A DNA stretch of 64,000 bases from Fibrobacterota bacterium (GTDB taxonomy: Bacteria > Fibrobacterota > Fibrobacteria > UBA11236): assembly GCA_947466585.1 (NCBI GenBank), contig CANIEU010000006.1, positions 1-64,000 on the forward strand, written 5' to 3'. The position numbers were made by a program, and so were the translations under genes. The first letter of the stretch is position 1. Each line of letters begins with the position of its first letter. Shown here one piece after another: positions 1 through 8,493 of this stretch. The notes below the pieces were generated by a model, which was not told the DNA's origin, did no database searches, and was given only the letters and a program-made list of their open reading frames with translations.

Positions 1-6
1 AGACGG

Positions 7-42
7 CAAAACGCCTTCCGGTTCCTCCGGGAGGCGTTTTTT
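7..42 (+). terminator. Intrinsic terminator of an upstream gene outside the window
   Basis: The left arm AAAACGCCTTCCGG pairs with TCCGGGAGGCGTTTT across a short loop and is followed by a run of T. It would end a + strand transcript that begins before the window. A second hairpin follows at once. Confidence 0.75.
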
Positions 43-47
43 GTTTG

Positions 48-82
48 CCCCATCCGGTTATCCGGGTGGGGATTTTTTGTTT
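48..82 (+). terminator. Second tandem intrinsic terminator
   Basis: CCCCATCCGG pairs with CCGGGTGGGG (one G-T wobble) and is followed by ATTTTTTGTTTT. With the hairpin at 7-42 it forms a double terminator. Farther on, 127-150 is a very GC-rich hairpin without a T-tract, lying downstream of the minus-strand yihY-like gene. Confidence 0.65.
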
Positions 83-234
83 TAAAGAGTTTGATGCTGA
101 GGGCTAATGGAACCAGCCCAATGTCCGCCCCCCGCCTGCGCGGGGGGGGCTCCAGCGGAGAGCGGGTATGGTCTGCGGAGAAAACCGGAGGGAAGACGGT
201 CGACGGAGAACTCCCGATCCCCTACCCTGAATAA

Positions 235-1179
235 TTACCGATGTTTTTTAGCAGCGAGCGCTTCTGCCTGCGCGTCGCTTTGTTCATCCTCATGCCGGCT
301 GGTGACCTGGGTGAACTCGGCACCGAAGAAGAGGATTTGCGCGGAGTAGTACACCCAAAAGAGAATGACGACGAAAGAGCCGGCAGCGCCGTATACGGAA
401 CTGAACGAACTGCGACCGAGGTAAAAGCCGATCAACGTGCGCCCGATGGTAAACAGGAGCGCCGCCATGCCGGCACCGAGCCAGACATTGCGCCACCGCA
501 CCTTGGTGTCAGGTAGGATCTTGTAAATCGAAGCGAAAAGTACGGTGGTGACGGCGAAGGAGAGCAAGCCGTTTAGAATGTAGAGAATGGGAAAAAGATA
601 CCCTGGCAATAACCAGGAGAGATATTTGCCCACCGCGGAAAGCCCGGTGCTTAAGGCCAAGGAAACCAGCAGGAGAAACCCTATCGTGAGTACAAGGGAA
701 AACGACAGGAGGCGTTGTCGAATTAGCGACCAGAGCCCTTTCCCCCGGCGCGGTGGGGATTCCCAGATGATGTTGAGCGCCTCCTGCAACTGCGCGAATG
801 CGCCGGTGGCACCGATCAGAAGCACGCAGAGGCCGACGATAGACGCGATGATGCCCGTGGTCGGCTCCCAGGTCGTGTTGAGCAAGGCGCGGACGTACTC
901 CATCCCGGATGATCCCAGCAGGCCTTCAAGTTCGCGCAGGATGCCTTCCCGGGCACGAAGCTGTCCGAAAAAGAATCCCGCAACGGCGATGAGGATGAGC
1001 AGTAAAGGCGCGAGGGAAAAAATGGTGTAATAGGCCAGGGCGGCGGCAAGACGTGAAGCCCCGTCACGGTTCCATTCAATGAAGGTTTCCCGAGTAAGCC
1101 GAACATAATGATCCACTCGGGGGTATCGGGCCAGAAGCGATGCAAGAGAGCGGGAAATCCGTATCAGATACTGTTTCAT
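235..1179 (-). CDS. YihY family inner-membrane protein
   Basis: This is a 314-residue polytopic membrane protein of the YihY/UPF0761 family, once misannotated as ribonuclease BN. The family signature LAAALAYYTIFSLAPLLLI begins near residue 44 and about six membrane segments follow; the tail is charged and hydrophilic. The function of the family is not settled. I start at the ATG at 1179 (MKQYLIRISRS) because the only longer option is a TTG at 1266 that adds an atypical leader; no strong Shine-Dalgarno is seen for either. It stands alone, transcribed away from the sugar-dehydrogenase operon. Confidence 0.85.
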   Translation of the reverse strand: MKQYLIRISRSLASLLARYPRVDHYVRLTRETFIEWNRDGASRLAAALAYYTIFSLAPLLLILIAVAGFFFGQLRAREGILRELEGLLGSSGMEYVRALLNTTWEPTTGIIASIVGLCVLLIGATGAFAQLQEALNIIWESPPRRGKGLWSLIRQRLLSFSLVLTIGFLLLVSLALSTGLSAVGKYLSWLLPGYLFPILYILNGLLSFAVTTVLFASIYKILPDTKVRWRNVWLGAGMAALLFTIGRTLIGFYLGRSSFSSVYGAAGSFVVILFWVYYSAQILFFGAEFTQVTSRHEDEQSDAQAEALAAKKHR

Positions 1180-1368
1180 GGGGGCGGGCGGGGTGAAGCG
1201 TGGACCAGAAAACGAGCGGTCTTCCGTTATCGGGCTGGGAGAGAAATGGGCGTTACCTGTTGGCAAGAAGGTAAATGCTCACGGGCATAGTTAGATTGTC
1301 AGAACAAGCCTGAATTTTCGTCGATATTTATCCCCTTCCCATGGAAGGGTGCCTTGAGGATGGATGGC

Positions 1369-2709
1369 ATGGTCGTTTCTCGCAAAATTGCGGTGGTGGG
1401 ACTTGGTTATGTGGGGCTCCCGATCGCCGTACATTTTGGCCGTAATCAGGCAAAAACGGATGGGAGTCAAGCCATTATCCGTACCCCCGTTGTGGCATTT
1501 GACATCAACCCGACGCGGATTGCCGAGCTCCGGGACTCTCACGACCGTAACCGGGATCTCGGGTCTGCGGATTTCGATGGTGCGGCGGTCGAGTTCACCT
1601 CGGAGGCGGGTCGTCTCAAGGATGCGGACTTCCTGATCGTGACCGTGCCCACTCCGGTGGATTCGGCAAATCGTCCTAACTTCACGCCGCTTCGCATGGC
1701 CTCGGCGACGGTAGGACGAAACCTCTCCCCTGGCGCCATCGTGGTGTTTGAAAGCACGGTGTATCCCGGCGCGACCGAAGAGATTTGCGCACCCATCCTC
1801 GAGCGCGAATCGGGACTTCGGTGCGGAGTCGATTTTAAAATCGGATACTCGCCCGAGCGCATCAATCCCGGAGATCACGAACACACGTTTACGAAGATCA
1901 CCAAGGTGGTTGCGGGCATGGATGCCGAAACCCTTGAGATCGTCGCCGCCGTTTACGGAAGCGTGGTGAAGGCGGGTGTTTACAAAGCCGCCTCGATCAA
2001 GGTCGCCGAAGCCGCCAAGGTGATCGAGAACACCCAGCGCGATGTGAACATCGCCTTGGTCAACGAGCTTGCCCTGATTTTCCAGCGGGCGGGCATCGAC
2101 ACCCAGGACGTGTTGGCTGCCGCACGGACAAAGTGGAACTTTCTCCCCTTCTCCCCCGGTCTCGTAGGCGGCCACTGCATCGGGGTCGACCCCTACTACC
2201 TGACGCACAAAGCCGAAGAACTGGGATACCATCCGCAGATGATTCTTTCGGGTCGCCATATCAACGACGGCATGGGCGCCTATGTGGCCCGTGAAACCGT
2301 GAAACGGATGTTGCAAGAAGCCCCGGCCAAAAACGCGAAGGCGCCGTCCGGTCGTCCGCTTGTAACCGTGCTGGGCCTGACCTTCAAGGAAGACGTGCCC
2401 GACCTGCGCAACAGCAAGGTAGCCGATATCCTCGCTGAACTGGCGACCTTCGGCATCGATGTGCAGGTGGCCGATCCGTTGGCCTATCCGGAAGAAGCGC
2501 TCCACGAATACGGCGTCACCCTGACGCCCCTTGAACAGTTGAAGCCGGCGCAAGCGGTCATCGTCGCGGTCGCGCATGCTCCCTTTAAAAAGTTGGGTTG
2601 GGAAGGCATCCGGGCGCTGCTGCATGCGGGATCCGGGGTGGTCGCCGACGTGAAGAACCTTCTCCCGCGGGAATCGAAGCCCGAGGGCGTTACACTGTGG
2701 AGATTGTGA
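1369..2709 (+). CDS. UDP-N-acetylhexosamine 6-dehydrogenase (TviB/WbpO/WbpA type)
   Basis: This is a 446-residue NAD-dependent nucleotide-sugar dehydrogenase that oxidises C6 of a UDP-sugar to the uronic acid in the cytoplasm. Visible motifs are the Rossmann loop GLGYVGLP near residue 13, [16 protein letters not shown], and the catalytic cysteine in [20 protein letters not shown], a form typical of the TviB/WbpO branch acting on UDP-GlcNAc or UDP-GalNAc rather than UDP-glucose (family knowledge). GAGG lies nine bases before the ATG at 1369; an in-frame ATG at 1360 is possible. Its stop overlaps the next ATG by one base (TGATG), so the two are translationally coupled. It opens the + strand sugar-precursor operon. 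Confidence 0.88.
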   Translation: MVVSRKIAVVGLGYVGLPIAVHFGRNQAKTDGSQAIIRTPVVAFDINPTRIAELRDSHDRNRDLGSADFDGAAVEFTSEAGRLKDADFLIVTVPTPVDSANRPNFTPLRMASATVGRNLSPGAIVVFESTVYPGATEEICAPILERESGLRCGVDFKIGYSPERINPGDHEHTFTKITKVVAGMDAETLEIVAAVYGSVVKAGVYKAASIKVAEAAKVIENTQRDVNIALVNELALIFQRAGIDTQDVLAAARTKWNFLPFSPGLVGGHCIGVDPYYLTHKAEELGYHPQMILSGRHINDGMGAYVARETVKRMLQEAPAKNAKAPSGRPLVTVLGLTFKEDVPDLRNSKVADILAELATFGIDVQVADPLAYPEEALHEYGVTLTPLEQLKPAQAVIVAVAHAPFKKLGWEGIRALLHAGSGVVADVKNLLPRESKPEGVTLWRL

Positions 2710-3728
2710 TGACCGCTCCGGCTAAACTCTTTATCACCGGTACGGCCGGGTTCATCGGATTTCATTTGGCGAAGCTCTGTCTGGAGCGCGGACACGCGGT
2801 GACCGGGTACGACATCGTCAACGACTATTACGATCCGTCCATCAAGGAAGCCCGTCTCAAGATTCTGGCGGCCTACCCGAAATTCACCTTCCACCGCGCC
2901 AACCTGACCGACAAGGAGAAGATGTTCTCCGTATTCCGGGAAGAGCATCCCGAAATCGTGGTCAATCTCGCGGCTCAGGCGGGGGTGCGTTACAGTTTGG
3001 AAAACCCGAACGCATACGTGGATGCCAACTTGGTCGGCTTCATGAACGTCTTGGAAGCCTGCCGCTACCACGACGTGAAGCATCTCACCTACGCTTCGAC
3101 CAGCTCGGTCTACGGCGCCAATACGAATATGCCGTTCTCGGAGCATGAGGGCGTGAATCATCCCCTGACCTTGTACGCCGCCACCAAGAAGGCGAATGAA
3201 ATGATGGCGCATACGTACAGCCATCTCTTCCGTCTGCCCACCACGGGATTACGGTTCTTCACGGTGTATGGCCCCTGGGGACGCCCGGACATGGCCTTGT
3301 TCCTGTTCACCAAGAACATCCTCGCGGGCAAGCCGATCAACGTCTTCAACCACGGTAAACACCGCCGTGACTTCACCTATGTCGACGACATTGTGGAAGG
3401 CGTTTACCGCACGGCCATCCAGCCCGCAAAGCCGAATCCCGATTGGGACAGCAACAACCCGGATCCTGCCACCAGCAATGCGCCGTTCCGCATTTATAAC
3501 ATCGGGAACAACGCCAAGGTGGAATTGATGGATTATATCCGGGTGCTGGAAGAAAAACTGGGTAAAAAAGCCGAGTTGAACCTCATGCCCTTGCAAGCCG
3601 GCGATGTGCCCGATACCTTCGCAAACGCGGACAATCTGATGCGCGATACCGGTTTCAAGCCTTCCACGTCGGTCGAAACCGGCATTGGACGCTTCGTGGA
3701 TTGGTATCGGGAGTATTACAAGGTTTGA
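2709..3728 (+). CDS. UDP-uronate 4-epimerase (CapI/LspL/TviC-like)
   Basis: This is a 339-residue extended short-chain dehydrogenase of the NAD-dependent epimerase family. The NAD-binding motif is [12 protein letters not shown] near residue 9, the catalytic Ser/Tyr/Lys set is in STSSVYGAN and YAATKK, and [18 protein letters not shown] is typical of UDP-glucuronate 4-epimerases. Placed one base after a uronate-forming dehydrogenase, it probably interconverts the gluco and galacto forms of that UDP-uronic acid (inference). Whether the substrate is N-acetylated depends on the dehydrogenase and cannot be told here. A longer ORF frame exists upstream, but the TGATG junction marks the ATG at 2709 as the start. 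Confidence 0.88.
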   Translation: MTAPAKLFITGTAGFIGFHLAKLCLERGHAVTGYDIVNDYYDPSIKEARLKILAAYPKFTFHRANLTDKEKMFSVFREEHPEIVVNLAAQAGVRYSLENPNAYVDANLVGFMNVLEACRYHDVKHLTYASTSSVYGANTNMPFSEHEGVNHPLTLYAATKKANEMMAHTYSHLFRLPTTGLRFFTVYGPWGRPDMALFLFTKNILAGKPINVFNHGKHRRDFTYVDDIVEGVYRTAIQPAKPNPDWDSNNPDPATSNAPFRIYNIGNNAKVELMDYIRVLEEKLGKKAELNLMPLQAGDVPDTFANADNLMRDTGFKPSTSVETGIGRFVDWYREYYKV

Positions 3729-3733
3729 GCGCG

Positions 3734-5071
3734 GTGGCTCTCTCGGGTTGGGGGCGAACCCCCGTTGTCACCGCCGAGGGTGATATTCCCGATTCCCTTC
3801 GGGAAACAGTCGACGATGTCTCCTCCCCTGCACTGCCCCGCGGATTGGGCCGCAGCTACGGCGATGCATCGCTTCCTGCGCTGGGAGAACGCTTTCTCGA
3901 AACCACGCGCCTCGACCGCTTCATCTCCTTCGACGCCGCCACCGGAATTCTGATCGCCGAGAGCGGTGTTTCCCTACACGCGATTCTCCAAGTATTCGTG
4001 CCGCGCGGCTGGTTTCTGCCGGTCACACCGGGTACCCAATGGGTGACTCTCGGCGGTGCGGTGGCGAGCAACGTACACGGCAAGAACCACCACCATTGCG
4101 GGTCGATCGAGCATTTCGTCACGGAGCTCGAGGTCGCAACGCCCGCAGGCGTTCGCCACTGCACGCCGACCGAGGATGCGGACCTTTTTCGCGCGACGGT
4201 GGGCGGTTACGGACTCACCGGACTCATCACCCGCATCGGCTTGCGCCTGAAGCGTATCGCCTCGCCCCGCGTGCGAACACGCGGATTGAAGACCCCGAAC
4301 CTGGCAGGCCTCTTTGAAGGATTTCGGGAACACGACAACGGGTACGAGTATTCGGTGGCGTGGGTCGATACCCTCGCGCGCGGGAATTCCATGGGCCGCG
4401 GCGTGCTGCTGCTGGGAGACCATGAAGGGCAAGGCACCGTACCGGAAAAGGCAAAGCCCCCGAAGGTCCCCGGCCATACCTTTTTCAACGTTCCGTTTTC
4501 CGCACCGCACGGGATTCTGCAACCCTGGGCGCTACGCCTGTTCAATACCGCGTATTATCGCATTCCCCGTTCCGGAAAAGAACACACCGCGGGTTACGAA
4601 GGTTTCTTTTATCCGCTCGATGTGATCGGCAACTGGAACCGCATGTACGGACCTCAGGGATTTTTTCAGTACCAGTTCGTGATTCCCGACCCCGACGGTT
4701 CTGGTGCGGGCGAGGCCGGGGTGCACGCAGGTCTTGAATTTTTAACCCGTCACGGAATGGGTTCCTTTCTCGCGGTGCTGAAGCGCTGCGGGGACGATGC
4801 GGTGATGCTGCCGTTCTGCCGGCGGGGATTTACCTTGGCGCTTGACATTCCCCATCGCGGCGCGGAAACCCTTCGCCGCCTTGACGAATTGGATCGCATC
4901 GTGCTCGAATTCGGAGGCCGCGTGTATCTGACCAAGGATGCCAGGCTGTCGCGCGACACGTTCCGCGCGATGTATCCCGAATGGGAAGAGTGGATGCGCG
5001 CCGTGAAACGCGTCAACCCCGAAGGCCAGGGACGTTCGTTGTTATCGGAAAGGTTGGGACTGTGGGATTGA
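3734..5071 (+). CDS. DprE1-like decaprenylphosphoryl-ribose 2-oxidase (FAD)
   Basis: This is a 445-residue FAD-linked oxidase of the VAO/ALO fold. In DprE1 the family oxidises C2 of polyprenyl-phosphoryl-ribose, the first half of the epimerisation to the arabinose donor. Visible motifs are GWGRTP at the N-terminus, PRGLGRSYGDASL, and GGAVASNVHGKNHH, the FAD-binding DprE1 signature. Near the C-terminus LEFGGRVYLTKDA and MYPEWEEW match the DprE1 active-site block and keep the essential lysine (about Lys401), while the position of mycobacterial Cys387 is alanine (about Ala369). I chose GTG 3734 because it gives the family N-terminus; a TTG at 3725 overlapping the previous stop is an alternative. 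Confidence 0.82.
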   Translation: MALSGWGRTPVVTAEGDIPDSLRETVDDVSSPALPRGLGRSYGDASLPALGERFLETTRLDRFISFDAATGILIAESGVSLHAILQVFVPRGWFLPVTPGTQWVTLGGAVASNVHGKNHHHCGSIEHFVTELEVATPAGVRHCTPTEDADLFRATVGGYGLTGLITRIGLRLKRIASPRVRTRGLKTPNLAGLFEGFREHDNGYEYSVAWVDTLARGNSMGRGVLLLGDHEGQGTVPEKAKPPKVPGHTFFNVPFSAPHGILQPWALRLFNTAYYRIPRSGKEHTAGYEGFFYPLDVIGNWNRMYGPQGFFQYQFVIPDPDGSGAGEAGVHAGLEFLTRHGMGSFLAVLKRCGDDAVMLPFCRRGFTLALDIPHRGAETLRRLDELDRIVLEFGGRVYLTKDARLSRDTFRAMYPEWEEWMRAVKRVNPEGQGRSLLSERLGLWD

Positions 5072-5832
5072 ACACAAATACACGCGTACCGTCCTCGGGA
5101 CGCATCGCCATCTTCGGCACCACCTCAGGAATCGCCCGGGAAGTGAGCCGCGCCTTCGTACGCGAAGGTCATGATCTGGTCCTGATCGGGCGCAGTGCCG
5201 AGGCGCTGCGTGCCGAGGCAGCCGATCTCGAAGTGCGCGGAAACCGCCCAGTTCCCGTTTGTGTTTGGGATTTGCTCGATCGTCAGCATCATGCGGAACG
5301 CTTCGCCGAACTTGTTTCGAACACGGAACTCTCCGGTGTCTTTTTTGCGGCCGGGGTGCTCTACCCCGAAAAAGATTTGGAAAACGACGGAGATCTGACC
5401 CGTCACCTTTTCGACATGAACCTCACTGAAACCATCGTGGTGTTGAACCTTTTCGCCCACCACCTGCAACGGCAGGGAGGCGGATTCCTGTCGGTGCTCT
5501 CTTCCGTGGCCGGAGATCGCGGCCGTGCGGCCAATAAGACCTACGGAGCCTCCAAAGCCGGTTTGACGGCCTATCTCGAAGGCCTGCGTGCCGCGATGCA
5601 GGGCACCGGCGTGCGCGTTCAAACCGTGAAACCGGGACCGGTCCGTACGCCCATGACCGACGGGTACAAGGGTCCCGCAATCCTGCTGGCCGAACCTGAG
5701 GCCGTGGCCCGGGATATCGTACGTGGCATTCGCTCTGGTAAGGCCGTGGTCTATACTCCGGGATTTTGGCGTCTGGTCATGGCGATCATCCGGGCACTCC
5801 CGGAATCCCTCGCGCGCAAGGTTCCGGGATGA
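5062..5832 (+). CDS. DprE2-like short-chain dehydrogenase
   Basis: This is a 256-residue short-chain dehydrogenase/reductase with the nucleotide loop GTTSGIA near residue 19 and a YGASKAG catalytic motif. Its position directly after the DprE1-like oxidase, overlapping it by 10 bases, indicates the DprE2 role: NADH-dependent reduction of the 2-keto intermediate to polyprenyl-phosphoryl-arabinose. Sequence alone would only say SDR; the assignment rests on context. GTG 5062 has GGAAAGG eight bases upstream; a TTG at 5068 is less likely. The stop overlaps the next gene as ATGA. Confidence 0.78.
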   Translation: MGLNTNTRVPSSGRIAIFGTTSGIAREVSRAFVREGHDLVLIGRSAEALRAEAADLEVRGNRPVPVCVWDLLDRQHHAERFAELVSNTELSGVFFAAGVLYPEKDLENDGDLTRHLFDMNLTETIVVLNLFAHHLQRQGGGFLSVLSSVAGDRGRAANKTYGASKAGLTAYLEGLRAAMQGTGVRVQTVKPGPVRTPMTDGYKGPAILLAEPEAVARDIVRGIRSGKAVVYTPGFWRLVMAIIRALPESLARKVPG

Positions 5833-6740
5833 GTGCCGAAAGACGTGCCGTCAGGAAATCGGGGTTCTCTACCCTATCCGCGGGCATACGCCTTGTGCGC
5901 CCTGCGCACTGGGTTAAAAACATTTTCGTTCTCGCGGGTATATTCTTCGCAGGAAAACTGTTCGATCTCGGCTTATTGATCAAGGTCGGCGGTGCCTTCG
6001 CCGCATTTTGCCTCGCCTCCGGCGCCGTCTATGCACTGAACGACCTGCTCGATCGCGAGGCCGATGCGCGCCATCCCCGCAAGCGCAATCGCCCCGTCGC
6101 CTCGGGTGCGATCGGGGTGCCTGTGGCCTTTGCGCTCGCATTGCTTTGCGGAGCAGGCGCCCTCGCCCTGTCTGCGGCATTGGGATACCGCCTACTCGCC
6201 ATCACCGCGTGTTACCTACTCATCAACATCGCCTATACGCGGTCTCTCAAACATGTGGTGCTCGTGGACGTATTCTGCATTGCGTCCGGCTTTCTGCTGC
6301 GCCTGCTGGCGGGCACATCGGGTGTCGGTATCCCGCCGTCGCAATGGTTCGTGCTCTGCACCTTTCTGCTGAGCCTGTTCCTCGGATTTTCGAAGCGCTA
6401 CGCCGAACGCATGGACGATACCCAGGATGCGGAATCGAAACGCGCGGTGGTCGATGAATACACGCCGGACTTTTTACGCATGCTGCTCGCGGTCACGCTG
6501 GCCTGCACCTTGATGACCTACGGCCTGTACACGATGAGCCCTCGCACGGTGGAGGTCCACCGTACGCAAGGGCTGATCTACACGCTGCCCTTCGCGGCCT
6601 TCGTAATGTTCCGGTATCTCTGGCTGGTGACGCGCCGCGGTTTCGGGGAGAACCTCGCCGGCGAATTGTTCCGCGACAAAGCGATGCTTTTCGGCATCGC
6701 GATTTACATCGCGTCGGCCGGCTTGCTGCTCTTCCGGTAG
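5829..6740 (+). CDS. UbiA-family polyprenyl-phosphate phosphoribosyltransferase (DPPR synthase-like)
   Basis: This is a 303-residue polytopic UbiA prenyltransferase. In the DPPR-synthase branch (Rv3806c type) it moves 5-phosphoribose from PRPP to a polyprenyl phosphate, giving the substrate that DprE1/DprE2 convert to the arabinose donor after dephosphorylation. RPAHWVKN and NDLLDREADARHPRKRNRP (the NDxxDxxxD metal site), followed later by SKRYAERMDD, are typical of that branch. The ATG at 5829 overlaps the preceding stop (ATGA). No phosphatase gene sits alongside, so a general phosphatase may act. The last 37 bases overlap the convergent glycosyltransferase. Confidence 0.82.
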   Translation: MSAERRAVRKSGFSTLSAGIRLVRPAHWVKNIFVLAGIFFAGKLFDLGLLIKVGGAFAAFCLASGAVYALNDLLDREADARHPRKRNRPVASGAIGVPVAFALALLCGAGALALSAALGYRLLAITACYLLINIAYTRSLKHVVLVDVFCIASGFLLRLLAGTSGVGIPPSQWFVLCTFLLSLFLGFSKRYAERMDDTQDAESKRAVVDEYTPDFLRMLLAVTLACTLMTYGLYTMSPRTVEVHRTQGLIYTLPFAAFVMFRYLWLVTRRGFGENLAGELFRDKAMLFGIAIYIASAGLLLFR

Positions 6741-7567
6741 AGCGCCTTCACCTTCGCCTGCACGAAGGCGCGGTAATTCTTGCTCTTCAGCAACCCGCGA
6801 ATCGCGTACGAGAGAAAATAAAAGACGGCGCGCGGCACCCCGAGCTTTTCTTCTTGCCGTAACACGACCCACTGGTAGAGTGATTTACGCAGCTTGCCGC
6901 GCGACAACGATCCCGGATGAATCCGGTAGCGGGCCAGCGCGTCGGGAAGGCCTACGGCATGCGGCGTGCGCTTTAACAGGTTGAGCCAAAGCGCATAATC
7001 CTCGCTTTGCAGAATGTCGGGCATGTACTGCTTGCCGAGCACATGACTGTCATACACGGTCGTCAGGCAACTGATGGTGCAGGAGTAGAGCAGTTCGGCA
7101 TGCGTTACGGTCGCGGGGGGTGTGATCGGGTTTCCGAACTCGAGGCCATGCTGATCGATGAGGCGGTAGCCGGTATGCGTGAACACCAGTCCCTGTGCGC
7201 GCATCGCGCCGATCTGCCGCTCGAGCTTTTCGGGCATCCACAGGTCGTCAGCATCGAGGAAGGCGATGTATCGGCCGCGCGCCTCCCCGATGGCGAGGTT
7301 GCGCGCAGGGCCCGGGCCCAACCGCTCGGTACGGGACAATATCCGAATGCGCGGCTCTTGCGCTGCGTAGCGTTCCGCGATGGCCAGCGTATCGTCGGTG
7401 GAAGCGGCGTTGACAATCAACAATTCCCAATCCGCAAAGGATTGCGCCATCACGCTCTGAATGGTTTGTTCGAGGTAACGCTCGGCATTGTAACACGGGG
7501 TGATCACGGAAACCGCGGGGCCAGAATGGTCGACGGCCCCTGAAGGTGCCGAGGAATTCACCACCAT
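6704..7567 (-). CDS. Family 2 glycosyltransferase
   Basis: This is a 287-residue GT2 enzyme with a GT-A fold: VSVITPCYNAERYL near residue 19 binds the nucleotide and FLDADDLW carries the metal-binding DxD. It should transfer a sugar from a nucleotide donor onto the growing lipid-linked repeat unit; donor and acceptor cannot be told. It is the last gene of the minus-strand glycan array. Its start overlaps the previous gene by 10 bases; a GTG at 7561 would give a four-base overlap like most other junctions in the array. Confidence 0.85.
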   Translation of the reverse strand: MVVNSSAPSGAVDHSGPAVSVITPCYNAERYLEQTIQSVMAQSFADWELLIVNAASTDDTLAIAERYAAQEPRIRILSRTERLGPGPARNLAIGEARGRYIAFLDADDLWMPEKLERQIGAMRAQGLVFTHTGYRLIDQHGLEFGNPITPPATVTHAELLYSCTISCLTTVYDSHVLGKQYMPDILQSEDYALWLNLLKRTPHAVGLPDALARYRIHPGSLSRGKLRKSLYQWVVLRQEEKLGVPRAVFYFLSYAIRGLLKSKNYRAFVQAKVKALYRKSSKPADAM

Positions 7568-8493
7568 ATTCTGCCTCCGTAGCGCCGGATGCGCGCGAAG
7601 GCGGTGGCCGAAAGCGGCCGCGCGGCGAATTGGGGTTCACGCCGCATTTTCAAAAACTCCGCCACGGCCCCGGCCACCATGCGCGCGTCGGGACAACGGA
7701 CGAAAATCTTGAGTGCCCAAACCGGAACGGAAAGCCAGCGGAAGAAGGCGGGAAGAAACCGGTGGTTCGTCAATAGGGTGTTGCGCAACAAGAGGAACCA
7801 TTTGCGTTTGTTCACGAGCCGACCTGCACCGGACTGCCAGTGCAAGACGCAGATTTCTGGATCATAGACGATGCGGTAACCCGACTCGATGAGGAGATAG
7901 CTGAGAAACAGTTCCTCCTGCGAGAAGAAAAATTCTTCGGGGTACAGGCCTCCCTGCAAGGCGCTTTTGCGCAAGGCGTGCCCGGCACCCACGAAATAGG
8001 ACGTCTCAAAACCTTCGTTGGGCGGCAGCTTTTTGTTCCAGTGCGGGAACTCGTTGGCGCGGATGCCCCCTTCCCCGTTCACGATCTTGAAGGCCATCGC
8101 GCCGAGAGTGGCATCCGCATGAAAGCGGGCCGAGATTTTTTCAAGCGGTTGTGCAGAGAGAAATTCAGCATCGTCATCAAGGAACACCAGGATTTCTCCG
8201 GTGGCTTTTTGGATACCCAGATTTCTGCCACCGGCCACACCGAGGTTGCGGTCCGCCCGGATGCAGCGCAACCCGGGCATCCTCTCTTCGAACTCTCGCA
8301 AGACCGCGGATGTGCCATCCGTGGAGGCGTTGTCGATCACAAGGATTTCAACTAAGTCCGGCACATGGCCCCGGAGCGCGGTCAGCGATTTACGTATATC
8401 CGCTTCGCGGTTGTATGTGATCAGGATGATACTGATCGCAGATGCGGTTTCATCGGTCGATGGGGCAGTTTGCGAATGCGGATTCGGATTCAC
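7558..8493 (-). CDS. Family 2 glycosyltransferase, rhamnosyltransferase-like
   Basis: This is a 311-residue GT2 protein with IILITYNREADI at the start of the GT-A fold, DNASTDGT, RNLGVAGGRNLG and the DxD region VFLDDDAEF. The layout resembles WbbL-like rhamnosyltransferases, but the donor is uncertain. The start is the GTG at 8493, whose GTGA overlaps the stop of the preceding gene; a longer in-frame ATG at 8535 would lie inside that gene. It belongs to the co-translated minus-strand array. Confidence 0.83.
   Translation of the reverse strand: MNPNPHSQTAPSTDETASAISIILITYNREADIRKSLTALRGHVPDLVEILVIDNASTDGTSAVLREFEERMPGLRCIRADRNLGVAGGRNLGIQKATGEILVFLDDDAEFLSAQPLEKISARFHADATLGAMAFKIVNGEGGIRANEFPHWNKKLPPNEGFETSYFVGAGHALRKSALQGGLYPEEFFFSQEELFLSYLLIESGYRIVYDPEICVLHWQSGAGRLVNKRKWFLLLRNTLLTNHRFLPAFFRWLSVPVWALKIFVRCPDARMVAGAVAEFLKMRREPQFAARPLSATAFARIRRYGGRIWW

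Noticed and set aside
87-110. AGAGTTTGAT, like the 5' end of 16S rRNA
   Set aside because: Only about ten bases match; the following sequence has none of the conserved 16S helices.
1291-2625. 444-codon ORF on the minus strand
   Set aside because: Antisense to the nucleotide-sugar dehydrogenase, whose motifs are beyond doubt; composition is that of a mirror frame in GC-rich DNA.
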